Of a stretch of DNA of 64,000 nt, positions 25,677 to 35,113 are shown piece after piece. The notes beneath the pieces were generated by a model. The model was not told the DNA's origin and did no database searches. It saw only the letters and a list, made by a program, of their open reading frames with translations. Numbering within the stretch: the first letter of the stretch is position 1; each line of letters begins with the position of its first letter. The stretch spans positions 1 to 64,000 of the forward strand of contig QCJM01000001.1 of NCBI GenBank assembly GCA_003216035.1, given 5' to 3'. The translations under genes were made by a program, and so were the position numbers. Source of the stretch: Prochlorococcus sp. AG-409-B13 (GTDB lineage: Bacteria > Cyanobacteriota > Cyanobacteriia > PCC-6307 > Cyanobiaceae).

Positions 25677-26402
25677 TTAGCGGTTGATAGCCTTTTTATC
25701 TGTACTGCCTTTTCTCTTCTTATGGGTTATAAAGCCAAACAATACTTTACCAATAGCAGCTATCAAATTTCCCTCTAGCTCCTGAAACATATCCATGTTG
25801 TATTGAAAAGCCTTATTGGCTTCCTCCACAATTAAATCAGCCATTAATTGATCAATTGGCAACCCATCTAATGTGGAGCTGTACTTAACCTTAAAAGCTT
25901 TCTCATCATCAATCAAATCAAACTCATAAAAGCGCAAACCATTCTGCTCTGAAAGGTTCATTGCCTTCTGAGCAATTTTTTTAAGGATCTGCCCCCCAGA
26001 GAGATCCCCTATATATCTGGTGTAATGATGTCCAATAAGTAGTTCAGGTGATTGTTTGGCAACCTCATGAATTCGTTCTACATAAACCTCAGCCGCAGGG
26101 GTTGGCTTAACCAGACTTTTCCAATCTTTTCCAAAATAAAAATCTAGATCTTGCTCAAGAGTCTCTCTTCGATTAAGTTCTGGGAAACCAATTGGTCCAA
26201 CAACAGGATGTGATTCCTTACTGAGCTGACCAATCTCACTTTCCATGGCTGAATAGACAAAATAGAGATCCGCTACCAATTCCCGATAGATGGATTTATC
26301 AACCACACCTTTTAGGAAGCAGCTCACAAAACCAGTATTTTCAGCCATTGTGTGGGCCTTTTTTGTACCTTCTCTAAGTTGACTCGAGAGAGCTACTGAC
26401 AT
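25677..26402 (-). CDS. ho1: Heme oxygenase
   Basis: Opens heme to biliverdin IXalpha with ferredoxin and O2, feeding PebA. The 241-residue protein starts SVALSSQLREGTKKAHTMAE with the proximal His of the KxAHxxAE pattern, and has IGHHYTRYIGDLSGGQILKK, the distal-helix glycine motif GDLSGGQ. The length is normal. First of the bilin genes. Confidence 0.96.
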   Translation of the reverse strand: MSVALSSQLREGTKKAHTMAENTGFVSCFLKGVVDKSIYRELVADLYFVYSAMESEIGQLSKESHPVVGPIGFPELNRRETLEQDLDFYFGKDWKSLVKPTPAAEVYVERIHEVAKQSPELLIGHHYTRYIGDLSGGQILKKIAQKAMNLSEQNGLRFYEFDLIDDEKAFKVKYSSTLDGLPIDQLMADLIVEEANKAFQYNMDMFQELEGNLIAAIGKVLFGFITHKKRKGSTDKKAINR

Positions 26403-26478
26403 TGGGGAACATTCAGAAGAAAATTAAAGGAAGTGAGAAGAAATCCCTTCTCATTATGTGCCTTAGGCTTACCAACGG

Positions 26479-26922
26479 TTAAGTGGAATCCCCTGAAGCA
26501 GAACAGGAAGGGAAAAGATCAAACAAGGCTCGGCAAATTTCATGCAACTGAGCCATTTGAGCAGGCTCTGGCAAAAATGAGCCTGTAGGCTGCCAATCGC
26601 CAACAGTTGCTAATCGCCAACGCTCACCTTCAAAAGTCATTCCTCGAATGAGAACACCCAATAGATGAGGGGCATCTCCTCCTTGAGGACTTTTGATTCT
26701 TAACTGCATAAGCAAACTACGGCATTGCAATCGAGGACTCCAACCAGGGAAATGAAATGCTAAATCGATAGTCTCACTTTCACACCATCGCCGCGTCTCA
26801 GGATCATCTCTCCATGGCATGAGATTTGCTGAAGCCGCAGGGAAGTAACTGCGCACAAGAGTTAACGCTGAAGCCAAGGCACTAGCAAAAGCCACGCTTT
26901 GCACTTGCTCAGCAGCGTTCAC
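26479..26922 (-). CDS. Conserved cyanobacterial hypothetical protein
   Basis: This 147-residue soluble protein starts MNAAEQVQSVAFASALASAL and has many Trp and Arg residues, DPETRRWCESETIDLAFHFP and GWSPRLQCRSLLMQLRIKSP. No motif of known function. It sits just upstream of ho1 on the same strand (76-base gap), and could be cotranscribed with it. The higher GC of its codons relative to the island fits a core gene. Confidence 0.65.
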   Translation of the reverse strand: MNAAEQVQSVAFASALASALTLVRSYFPAASANLMPWRDDPETRRWCESETIDLAFHFPGWSPRLQCRSLLMQLRIKSPQGGDAPHLLGVLIRGMTFEGERWRLATVGDWQPTGSFLPEPAQMAQLHEICRALFDLFPSCSASGDST

Positions 26923-27169
26923 CGAAACCTCCTTCCAAATACTTTAGTAATGACCATGCCATGCAATCAGCGTTATGGCACATTTGCAACGCTCCTGTTA
27001 AAAGTGGTCTTGCAACCACCCTGAAACATTGGTTCGCCTTTCTCACAACCTCGACCATAGAGAACTAATAACTAAGCATAGATAAAAATGAGATTGAAAG
27101 AACTAATGCTCAAAGTTGATCCTTTCAGAATTATCGGCACTGGCGAAGCGACTATTCAAGCCATCATAG

Positions 27170-27956
27170 TCATAATCCTAGCGAAAGTTTCACCCCTATG
27201 GTTGAGTAATCTACTTGGATTTTTTGCAGCTTCAATAGCAAACCACACCATGTCCTTAAAGGCAATAAAGAAAAGGAAAGAATTCCATCTAATGCATAAC
27301 TAAAAAGTTTAAAAATATTCCAAAAGCTACGTCCAGCGACCCTAGCAATACTTTTATGATTCACCTCAATACTCCTATAACCGGTCGCCGGTACTAATCC
27401 CTTTTAAAAGCGACTAAATTCACGCATATTGGTAAGTGTTTGAACAACACAGGTACACTCAATAAGAAATAGTACCCAGAACCTTGTTTTAACTGAATAG
27501 AATCAACAATCTTATTGAAAATTCTATAAAACCATGAGGCCATTTTGACCTTTAAGAGAGATTCTGGATCTTGATGAGTTCTGACTGCTGTAACTATTTC
27601 AGTCCCTTCCTTCCACACCTTAACTATTTCAATAATCAGCGCAGAAGGATGCTTTACATTCGATTCAATAAGCGCAGCTACTCCAAACTCCCCTCGGGCA
27701 TAATCCAATCCTGCAAGCATTGCAGCTCCTTTCCCAAAATGCCTTGTCAAATCAAGTAAAACTACTTTGTTCAAACTTATTGCTGAAGGACATGTTGCTG
27801 GCAATTCCTAATGGTAAAAACAGTCACATTCTTAGAACGATCATCAACTAGAACTAAACGGCTGAAGTCCTCCACCGCAGCAATGCGTTCTAAGAACTCA
27901 CAAATAACTGCCTCTTCATTGAAGCAAGCCGAAAATACCCAAATCTAAGAATTCAT
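27170..27956 (-). pseudogene. Decayed family 2 glycosyltransferase (DPM1/GtrB type)
   Basis: The minus strand reads IWVFSACFNEEAVICEFLER then VLVDDRSKN, the GT2 start, with a stop after its third codon. After a frameshift it continues VVLLDLTRHFGKGAAMLAGL, DYARGEFGVAALIESNVKHP (the usual DADLQDPP is lost) and MASWFYRIFNKIVDSI. Another shift leads to the membrane part ARVAGRSFWNIFKLFSYALD then GILSFSLLPLRTW. Such enzymes, about 310-330 residues, transfer sugars to undecaprenyl phosphate. At least one stop and two frameshifts make it non-functional. It lies in a gap between two core genes, ho1's neighbour and icd. Confidence 0.75.
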
Positions 27957-28117
27957 AGAAATACCCCTCAAAATTGTCAACCGAGCGGAATTCAAAAAGC
28001 AAAGCTGTGTTCACACAGATCCTTACAGGAGCAAACTAGATGGCGAAGACACATACAGAAAGCACCCAATGAAGTCATAGGCTCGCCTGCAGAGAAAGAT
28101 TTTGCCAAAAAAAGCAT

Positions 28118-29554
28118 ATGGCCCAGTTCCAAAAAATAGTGGCTCCCAAACAAGGCTCAGCCATCCAGTTCATCAACGGCAACCCCCAAGTCCCTAGCAA
28201 TCCAATAATCCCATTCATTCGAGGAGATGGCACAGGTGTAGACATTTGGCCTGCTACACAAAAAGTTCTTGATACAGCAATAAAGCAGGCATATGGGAAC
28301 GAACGAAAAATTGAGTGGTTCAAAGTTTTTGCGGGTGATGAAGCATGTGATCTCTATGGGACCTATCAATATCTTCCTGAGGACACGCTTGAAGCGATTA
28401 GAACCTATGGGGTGGCAATCAAAGGTCCTCTCACTACTCCTATAGGTGGTGGAATTCGGTCACTGAATGTTGCGCTGCGTCAAATATTTGATCTTTATTC
28501 ATGCGTACGTCCTTGTCGTTATTACAAAGGGACCCCTAGTCCTCACAAACGTCCACAAGATTTAGATGTCATCGTTTACCGCGAAAATACCGAAGATATA
28601 TATATGGGTATCGAATGGGAATCAAGTGACCCTATTGGGAAACAACTTATTGATCTACTTAACTCTGAAATAATTCCATCCAATGGAAAGCTAGGTAAAC
28701 GACAAATCCCATTAAATTCCGGACTGGGTATAAAGCCTGTTAGCAAAATTGGTAGTCAACGCCACATTCGAAGAGCTATTCAACATGCTCTAAAACTCCA
28801 AGGGAAAAAAAGGCACGTGACCTTAGTACATAAAGGAAACATCATGAAGTTTACAGAGGGAGCTTTTCGCGATTGGGGTTATGAATTAGCAACAAATGAA
28901 TTTCGCGCAGTATGTATTACCGAGCGTGAAAGTTGGATCCTTAGCAATAAAGAAAAGAACAACAACCTAAGCCTAGAAGAGAATGCAAAAATGATTGACC
29001 CTGGCTACGACGCCCTAACGGTCCAAAAGAAAGAAGCCATTTGCAATGAAATCAAAGCAGTTATTGACTCAATTGGACAAAGTCATGGCAAAGAAAAATG
29101 GAAACAAATGATTATGGTCGACGATCGTATTGCAGACAGTATCTTTCAACAAATACAAACTCGGCCTCAGGAATACTCAATTCTTGCGACCCTAAACTTA
29201 AATGGTGACTATATATCTGATGCAGCAGCTGCAATTGTTGGTGGTTTAGGAATGGCCCCTGGAGCAAATATTGGCGACAATGCAGCAATATTCGAAGCCA
29301 CACATGGTACCGCACCCAAGCATGCGGGCCTTGATCGAATCAACCCTGGTTCAGTAATACTTAGCGGGGTAATGATGTTAGAGTTTCTAGGGTGGCAAGA
29401 GGCGGCCGATCTAATTACTAAAGGATTGAGCAACTCCATCTCAGATAAGAAGGTAACCTATGACCTAGCCCGATTAATTGATCCACCGGTCGAACCATTA
29501 AGTTGCAGTGGTTTTGCAGATTCGATTATTCAGAGTTTCAAATTAGATGCTTAG
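28118..29554 (+). CDS. icd: NADP-dependent isocitrate dehydrogenase
   Basis: Converts isocitrate to 2-oxoglutarate, which feeds nitrogen assimilation in cyanobacteria with an incomplete or modified TCA cycle. The 478-residue protein has IPFIRGDGTGVDIWPATQ, KGPLTTPIGGGIRSLNVALR with the phosphorylatable-loop Ser, VYRENTEDIYMGIEW and NLNGDYISDAAAAIVGGLGM. Standard cyanobacterial length. It converges on the DUF1537 gene. Confidence 0.97.
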   Translation: MAQFQKIVAPKQGSAIQFINGNPQVPSNPIIPFIRGDGTGVDIWPATQKVLDTAIKQAYGNERKIEWFKVFAGDEACDLYGTYQYLPEDTLEAIRTYGVAIKGPLTTPIGGGIRSLNVALRQIFDLYSCVRPCRYYKGTPSPHKRPQDLDVIVYRENTEDIYMGIEWESSDPIGKQLIDLLNSEIIPSNGKLGKRQIPLNSGLGIKPVSKIGSQRHIRRAIQHALKLQGKKRHVTLVHKGNIMKFTEGAFRDWGYELATNEFRAVCITERESWILSNKEKNNNLSLEENAKMIDPGYDALTVQKKEAICNEIKAVIDSIGQSHGKEKWKQMIMVDDRIADSIFQQIQTRPQEYSILATLNLNGDYISDAAAAIVGGLGMAPGANIGDNAAIFEATHGTAPKHAGLDRINPGSVILSGVMMLEFLGWQEAADLITKGLSNSISDKKVTYDLARLIDPPVEPLSCSGFADSIIQSFKLDA

Positions 29555-29621
29555 ACCTTATGAATAAACTTCAATCTCAATAAGATCAATAAAGGCAATG
29601 GAGAAGTGAAGGAGTCAATGT

Positions 29622-30980
29622 TTATTTGATATTTTCCATCAGCTCCCATGCTCTTAAAAGCGTATTTACATCTCCTAGATTTCCTGGGAATGTAATAATC
29701 GGTAACCGCACCTTCTGTTTTTCAGCATTAGCAAGTACAACTGATAAGCCAGGCAAAATCTGTCCCTTAAGATCAACTACTTGAAGGCCCAATCCCTTCG
29801 AGAGAAGCATCTGTGTCGTAATACCTCCTTTACTGATTATGTATCCCAATGAAGGAATTAACTGCGCCACAATGCGCGCCATGAATTCCGCCAAAAAAAT
29901 ACCAAATGACATTCTTTCTGAATCCAAATCAAAGCTAATCTCTCCTCTACTTGTATAGAAAACAGGAGTTTTTCTAGAGGATAAAATCTTTCTAAGTAAG
30001 ATCAACAACTGACTCTCAAGATCAACCATCATCTGACATGAAAAGGATCCATCAAACATTCGTTCAACCTTATTTACTGGCAATTCAACCGGCTCACAAG
30101 CTGGATCTTCGAGCAAAGCTGTCAACTGAGAGTCTGCAAGTTGAACATGAGAACCAACCATCACCAACCCTGGCTTCAAGTCTCCTGATCGATCTAAAAT
30201 CCTTAGAGAAGGAAGCTGCTCTATAAAAGAAGAATGAGATGGAATATTGGCCAAGCCATTAATCAAGCTTGCTGCAGAACGAAATAGAAACCTTTTTTTA
30301 CCTAACAATTTTCTTACTGCTAATGAAAAAATAGCAAGATGTATAGATGATTCAGCATCAACAACAACCAGTCGGTTAAAAGACAGGCATGAGAGCCAAG
30401 CAATTAATTCATTCATTCCTGCCTTAGTCTTTGCCGCTCTCTCCAATAGGTCAATCCCCAAGTGAAAAACATTTTTTGCCATTATTTCTCCTCCACTCTT
30501 TTCTTCCAACCAATCAGCGACATCACTAGTGGAATAACCAAATATTCGATCTTTTGCAAAAGGGGTTTTATGAACTGGAAGTCCATTTAAATAATGAACT
30601 CCTTGTTTGGTAGTACGGCCTCCTTCCAAAAATGCTGGGACATGAAAAGTCGCATCAAAAGGACCCAGCTCTTGAGCAATAACCTTTGGCTCTATTACTC
30701 CATGTCCTCGAAGTGTCGAATCTCCTCGGCTAACAACAATTAAATTTTTTATGGGTAGGCCTTCCAAATGGCAAGCATCAATTAAAGATCTACATATCTC
30801 TCTGGTTCTTGACGCTGCAAATTCAGCGGAAACTGAACGTGTATTGGCCAAGATAAACATTAAAGGAGAAGGATCTGTGATATATTTTCGAATATTTTTT
30901 TGATCCCAACTTAAAAGCAAAGGACAAGCACTTACAGTCTGGGAGCCTGTAGGATCATCATCAAATACAATTATCTTCAT
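29622..30980 (-). CDS. DUF1537 four-carbon acid sugar kinase family protein
   Basis: The protein starts MKIIVFDDDPTGSQTVSA (ATG at 30978-30980, 452 residues); an upstream in-frame start at 31031 would overlap the neighbouring gene. DDDPTGSQ, VVSRGDSTLRGH and FHVPAFLEGGRTT are hallmarks of the OtnK/DtnK family, which phosphorylates D-erythronate, D-threonate or similar acids. GYIISKGGITTQMLL is the C-terminal nucleotide site. The gene follows an FMN hydroxyacid oxidase by 35 bases and a D-lactate dehydrogenase, so it may act on a hydroxyacid handled by them. Substrate not predictable. Confidence 0.85.
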   Translation of the reverse strand: MKIIVFDDDPTGSQTVSACPLLLSWDQKNIRKYITDPSPLMFILANTRSVSAEFAASRTREICRSLIDACHLEGLPIKNLIVVSRGDSTLRGHGVIEPKVIAQELGPFDATFHVPAFLEGGRTTKQGVHYLNGLPVHKTPFAKDRIFGYSTSDVADWLEEKSGGEIMAKNVFHLGIDLLERAAKTKAGMNELIAWLSCLSFNRLVVVDAESSIHLAIFSLAVRKLLGKKRFLFRSAASLINGLANIPSHSSFIEQLPSLRILDRSGDLKPGLVMVGSHVQLADSQLTALLEDPACEPVELPVNKVERMFDGSFSCQMMVDLESQLLILLRKILSSRKTPVFYTSRGEISFDLDSERMSFGIFLAEFMARIVAQLIPSLGYIISKGGITTQMLLSKGLGLQVVDLKGQILPGLSVVLANAEKQKVRLPIITFPGNLGDVNTLLRAWELMENIK

Positions 30981-31015
30981 TAAATATCTTTGAGATTTAA
31001 AACTAGATTCCGAAC

Positions 31016-32221
31016 CTAATTGGAATCCCAACTCGCAGGTATCTTTACATAAGATCTATTCAAATTAGCTACTGAATCACATCCTAATAACTTCATAGTT
31101 CTCAGAACATCCGTACGAATTATCTCGATTGAACGAGCCACTCCTGCACCACCAGCTGCCCCGAGGCCATATGCATATGCCCTACCTATAAGTACACCTT
31201 TTGCACCTAAACACAGAGCTTTAACAACATCAGCTCCACGCCTAATTCCACCATCTAAAAGCACATCAATTTTACTATTTACTGCTCTAACGATTTGAGG
31301 CAAAGCTTGAATTGTTGGCGCAACACTATCTAGCTGTCTTGCTCCATGGTTGGAAACGACAATGGCATCCACACCTAAATCAACAGCCTTTCTTGCATCA
31401 TCTGGGATATGCACACCTTTCACGACAATCTTCCCACCCCATGCTTCTCGAATCCACTTAAGATCATCCCAAGTGACCACTGAAGCCTCTAAAGCGGGTC
31501 CAATTTCGGTATAGCCCATTGGGCCATCTTCTAGTTGAACATTCGGAAAGCTCATCAACCCTCCATCGCCAAGCCAATCAGTAAGCCAACAAGGCTTTAT
31601 CAACATCTGCGGCAGATAAGGAAGCATAGTGAAAATATTTCTAGACAGTAATTCCTTAGTTCCATTGCGCAAGTCCCGCTCCCTAAGTCCAGATACAGGA
31701 GTATCAATAGTAACTACAATTGCAGAGAATCCAGCTGCTTTTGCCCTAGCAATTGTCTTCAAGGCAACATCTCTACCCCCAAGCAGATAAAGCTGATACC
31801 AAGCAGGCGAAGTAGTGGCTTTTTTGACATCTTCCAACCTGCAACCCGACAAAGTGGAAAGCGTATAGCCTGTCCCAGCTTTTCCCGCTTCCCCTGCAGC
31901 AACTACTTCGCCTTTTGGGTAGAAAAGCCTGCTGCTTCCAACGGGTGCGAGCATAAAAGGCAATTGAAATTCTTGCCCAAGCACTGTGACCTTAAGGTCA
32001 CAGGATGGGACTGCCACTGCGCAACGGGGTTGAAAAAGTATCTCATTATAAGCAGTACAATTTTGAGATAGTGTTTGCTCTTTATCCGCACCACTATCTA
32101 TATAATCGAAAACCATCCTAGGTAAACGCCGCTTAGCTAGAACACGAAGATCGGCAATATTTACCACATTTGGTGCCGAGACATTTGCACCCATCTTTGC
32201 AAGAAAAAGGATATCAATCAT
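31016..32221 (-). CDS. lldD: FMN-dependent L-2-hydroxyacid oxidase/dehydrogenase (lactate type)
   Basis: The 401-residue protein belongs to the glycolate oxidase/LldD family. VVSNHGARQLDSVAP has the catalytic His and following Arg, LLDGGIRRGADVVKALCLGA binds the FMN phosphate, and YTLSTLSGCRLEDV is the substrate-side loop. In marine cyanobacteria relatives tend to prefer L-lactate, but glycolate use cannot be excluded. An internal ATG at 32194 is an alternative start. Middle gene of dld, lldD, DUF1537 on the minus strand. Confidence 0.87.
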   Translation of the reverse strand: MIDILFLAKMGANVSAPNVVNIADLRVLAKRRLPRMVFDYIDSGADKEQTLSQNCTAYNEILFQPRCAVAVPSCDLKVTVLGQEFQLPFMLAPVGSSRLFYPKGEVVAAGEAGKAGTGYTLSTLSGCRLEDVKKATTSPAWYQLYLLGGRDVALKTIARAKAAGFSAIVVTIDTPVSGLRERDLRNGTKELLSRNIFTMLPYLPQMLIKPCWLTDWLGDGGLMSFPNVQLEDGPMGYTEIGPALEASVVTWDDLKWIREAWGGKIVVKGVHIPDDARKAVDLGVDAIVVSNHGARQLDSVAPTIQALPQIVRAVNSKIDVLLDGGIRRGADVVKALCLGAKGVLIGRAYAYGLGAAGGAGVARSIEIIRTDVLRTMKLLGCDSVANLNRSYVKIPASWDSN

Positions 32222-32322
32222 TATATTCTAATGGATTAACTGGAAAAACGAATAAAATAATTCTTTATCAAAAGCAAAGTTCGGTGTAATCTGATTAAGG
32301 CAAACGGCTTAGGGGGAAACCA

Positions 32323-34023
32323 TTACTCATAATATTTATTCTTTGATGTCATCCCTATTCCAGAATTAAAAGTATTTGTTGGATCCAACTTCCTATAAAA
32401 TCTTCGCAATACATTATCCGCTTTATACAAATGGCCTACATTGTGCTCCGCAGGATACTTAGCTCCAGCTCTATTAAGAGCATCAAGGATTTGTATTTTT
32501 AATTTATCAGAATCAACACCTTTCTTGACCACAAAGTCCAAGTGAAAGACCATACATAGAAAATGTCCCATTTGAAAAGACTCAGCCATCTGACAGAGAA
32601 TCTCTCGCGGCAGGATTTCATTCCATGTCTCACAGTTGCGAGGCAGTGCAATATCCAAAGGCAGAAGTTCTCCTGACTCATCAGAGTTAATAGCTTTAAA
32701 CCGTGCCGGCGCAGCACCCGCAACATATCGATGAAGAAGTATATCCTTTCCCTCTAGTTGAGTGCATTCAATATAATCAAATTCTCTACTTTCTGAAGTT
32801 TCATTCATCAATAACTTGCGAGTTTCTTTTATGCTTGTATCACTAGCCAAAATAAGCATATAGTGCTCAAATCTATTGCGAAAATCTCTTATCCTTTCAG
32901 GAAGATGATTTGGAAATATCTCCGAAACAAATTGCAGAGTTTTATCTGAAATGTTATCTGGAATAATTGGCATACTCGAAGCTAAATTATCAATGACTCT
33001 TTTTGCAAATAAAAGTCTCGGCAAGATCTCTGTTCCCAAATATTTAATAAGAAGGAAAGAATCTTTGCAGTATTTATCTGCCCCATCAAAATAACTCCGA
33101 TGCATATACTCACCCATATCAGGAAGGGCTTTAAACTTTGATAGTATTTCCTTCCGCAAATGAGTCAATCTTTTTGGCTTATTTGTTCCTACAAAAAAGA
33201 CCTGTTCTTCTTTCGGCTTAGGGAAAGTATCGAGACGAACCGCAAAAACTGCCAATTTGCCTGCACATCCACTAGCCTCATAAAGACGTCTTTCATCAGA
33301 ATTAAATCTTGCAGGAGTATTTGCACCAATGTCTCGGACTCGTTCATGGTAAGAAGTATCTGAAGCTAACCGATTAGATTCAGTCAAGTTAAAAGTCTCA
33401 AAGTTCAAGTTTTGCAAATTAGTTAAAATTTCCTCTGGTTTATCTCCAAGTGCAATACCTAAATGATTAACTAGTCCCAATCTTCCTTCAAGATCTAATC
33501 TTGCATAAAGAGAGTACTCAGTATAAGCAGGGCCTCGATTTACTAAATTACCTCCAGAGTTATTACATACTCCTCCAATCACTGATGCCCCAATGCAAGA
33601 AGATCCAATAATTGAATGTGGGCTTCTATTTAAAGAAGAAAGACTTTTCTCAACCTGGTACAAAGTTGTTCCAGGGAATGCGAGTATCTGATTACCGCCT
33701 CTAAGCAGAGCTAGTTGATTAAGGTTAAGAGTGTTAATAATTACAATATCACGATCATAATCATCTCCATCAGGTGTAGAGCCTCCAGTCAAGCCAGTGT
33801 TAGCTGCTTGAACAATAATGATCTTGTCAAAAGCAATGCATGTCTCTAGTACTTTCCAGAAATTCAACAAGCTTCTAGGGAAAACAACCGCACATGCTTT
33901 TCCTTTGCCAACTCGAATACCTGTTCGGTAGGGAAGAGTTCTTCTCTCATCAAATATCACATTTTTTCTCCCGACAATAGATAAAAGTACTTGCTTTAAT
34001 TCTTCTAATCGGTCATTCTTCAT
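32323..34023 (-). CDS. dld: Quinone-dependent D-lactate dehydrogenase, E. coli type
   Basis: Peripheral membrane flavoenzyme that oxidises D-lactate to pyruvate, passing electrons to quinone. The 566-residue protein follows E. coli Dld over its whole length: AANTGLTGGSTPDGDDYDRD, SIIGSSCIGASVIGGVCNNS (FAD domain), RVRDIGANTPARFN, SSGCAGKLAVFAVRLDTF-type SGCAGKLAVFAVRLDTF and the C-terminal KYPAEHNVGHLYKA. This form is mainly known from gammaproteobacteria, so horizontal acquisition is likely. It leads the hydroxyacid cluster. Confidence 0.93.
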   Translation of the reverse strand: MKNDRLEELKQVLLSIVGRKNVIFDERRTLPYRTGIRVGKGKACAVVFPRSLLNFWKVLETCIAFDKIIIVQAANTGLTGGSTPDGDDYDRDIVIINTLNLNQLALLRGGNQILAFPGTTLYQVEKSLSSLNRSPHSIIGSSCIGASVIGGVCNNSGGNLVNRGPAYTEYSLYARLDLEGRLGLVNHLGIALGDKPEEILTNLQNLNFETFNLTESNRLASDTSYHERVRDIGANTPARFNSDERRLYEASGCAGKLAVFAVRLDTFPKPKEEQVFFVGTNKPKRLTHLRKEILSKFKALPDMGEYMHRSYFDGADKYCKDSFLLIKYLGTEILPRLLFAKRVIDNLASSMPIIPDNISDKTLQFVSEIFPNHLPERIRDFRNRFEHYMLILASDTSIKETRKLLMNETSESREFDYIECTQLEGKDILLHRYVAGAAPARFKAINSDESGELLPLDIALPRNCETWNEILPREILCQMAESFQMGHFLCMVFHLDFVVKKGVDSDKLKIQILDALNRAGAKYPAEHNVGHLYKADNVLRRFYRKLDPTNTFNSGIGMTSKNKYYE

Positions 34024-34226
34024 TTCAAAAGTTCCTCATAAGTAGATTGGAAGAGCTAATTTAAAAAGCACAAGGAAGATCTACAAGGAGCACCTTAACT
34101 TTTAATAGAGTTCGATTCACAAGCTCTAGGATTCTAATCAGTAAAATAATATTGGAAATAGATTTTTATAAAAGGGGCTCAACTCTATTTTTATTCTAAG
34201 AATCTTCCCAAGCGAATTTAAAAAGA

Positions 34227-35081
34227 TTAACTAGCATCAAAAGAGCAACTAAGGTCGTGAGATCCTCCTGGCTGAAGCAAAAGCAGTCGTTCCCCACTAT
34301 TCAGCGAGTTCCTAGGACTGGTCCAAGGTTCTAAACAAACCATTTGCCTTGGGGGATCAGTCCAAACAACAGTTAAATTCATAGGCTCTTGCTGATGCAA
34401 TTGAAGACGGTCTCCCTTCGCTAGATCAACTAGTGTTACAGGCCCTGAAGCAGTGGTCAGAAAATCAATCCCCGCTGACAAGTGTTCAAGTTGATTACAA
34501 GTCTGCGATTCCGACATCTCTAAATGGTTGTAACAAGCTGCAGACAATCCTTCGATATGCGTTTTTTGTAGGTTAGAAACATTAAAGTATGGGTGTAATC
34601 CAAAGCTAAAAGGCATATCCACTTCGCTTAAATTTTGAATTTTGGTTCTTATTTCAAGTCGGCTTTCCTTAAGGCAACATTGCATCTCAATCATAAAAGA
34701 GTATGGATAAACTGCCTGAGTGATCTCATTATCAGAAAGGTTTAAGGAAATACCAGTCTGATCCTCAAGAAGGTTAATTTGCCAAGGGAGATCCCTTGCA
34801 AATCCATGCTGCCCTATCTGAAAGTCACCCTTAGGTAATTTCAAAAGCCCATCTGGCAAGTCACCACAGATAGGGAATAAGACTGGGATGCCGCCTCTAA
34901 TACTCTTTTTTATTTGGCCAAATCGTTTTAAATCGAAATAAAGAATTTCACGATCATTACATCGCCACTCAGTAACCAAGCCTCCTCGTTCAGGGACAAC
35001 TCGTATTCTATTGAAAGTATTAGGTTGTACATACTCCCAATGAGGGTATGGCACTTCCTTATGAGTAAGACTCATCACCAC
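34227..35081 (-). CDS. Aldose/hexose-6-phosphate 1-epimerase family protein
   Basis: The 284-residue protein belongs to the galactose mutarotase-like superfamily. RGGIPVLFPICGDLPDG, GQHGFARDLPW and FSFGLHPYFNVS (with the expected His residues) match YeaD-type glucose-6-phosphate 1-epimerases, which interconvert alpha and beta anomers. The C-terminal VCLEPWTSPRNSLNSGERLL has the catalytic Glu. A start two codons in (MSLTHKE) is equally good. It lies downstream of the hydrolase gene, 32 bases apart. Confidence 0.85.
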   Translation of the reverse strand: MVMSLTHKEVPYPHWEYVQPNTFNRIRVVPERGGLVTEWRCNDREILYFDLKRFGQIKKSIRGGIPVLFPICGDLPDGLLKLPKGDFQIGQHGFARDLPWQINLLEDQTGISLNLSDNEITQAVYPYSFMIEMQCCLKESRLEIRTKIQNLSEVDMPFSFGLHPYFNVSNLQKTHIEGLSAACYNHLEMSESQTCNQLEHLSAGIDFLTTASGPVTLVDLAKGDRLQLHQQEPMNLTVVWTDPPRQMVCLEPWTSPRNSLNSGERLLLLQPGGSHDLSCSFDAS

Positions 35082-35113
35082 AAGCCAATTTTTTTAATAA
35101 GGACATCTTTCAC

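Noticed and set aside
27088-27303. Plus-strand 71-codon ORF with hydrophobic segments
   Set aside because: It is almost exactly antisense to the membrane part of the decayed glycosyltransferase at 27170-27956, which explains its hydrophobic look; no independent evidence for translation.
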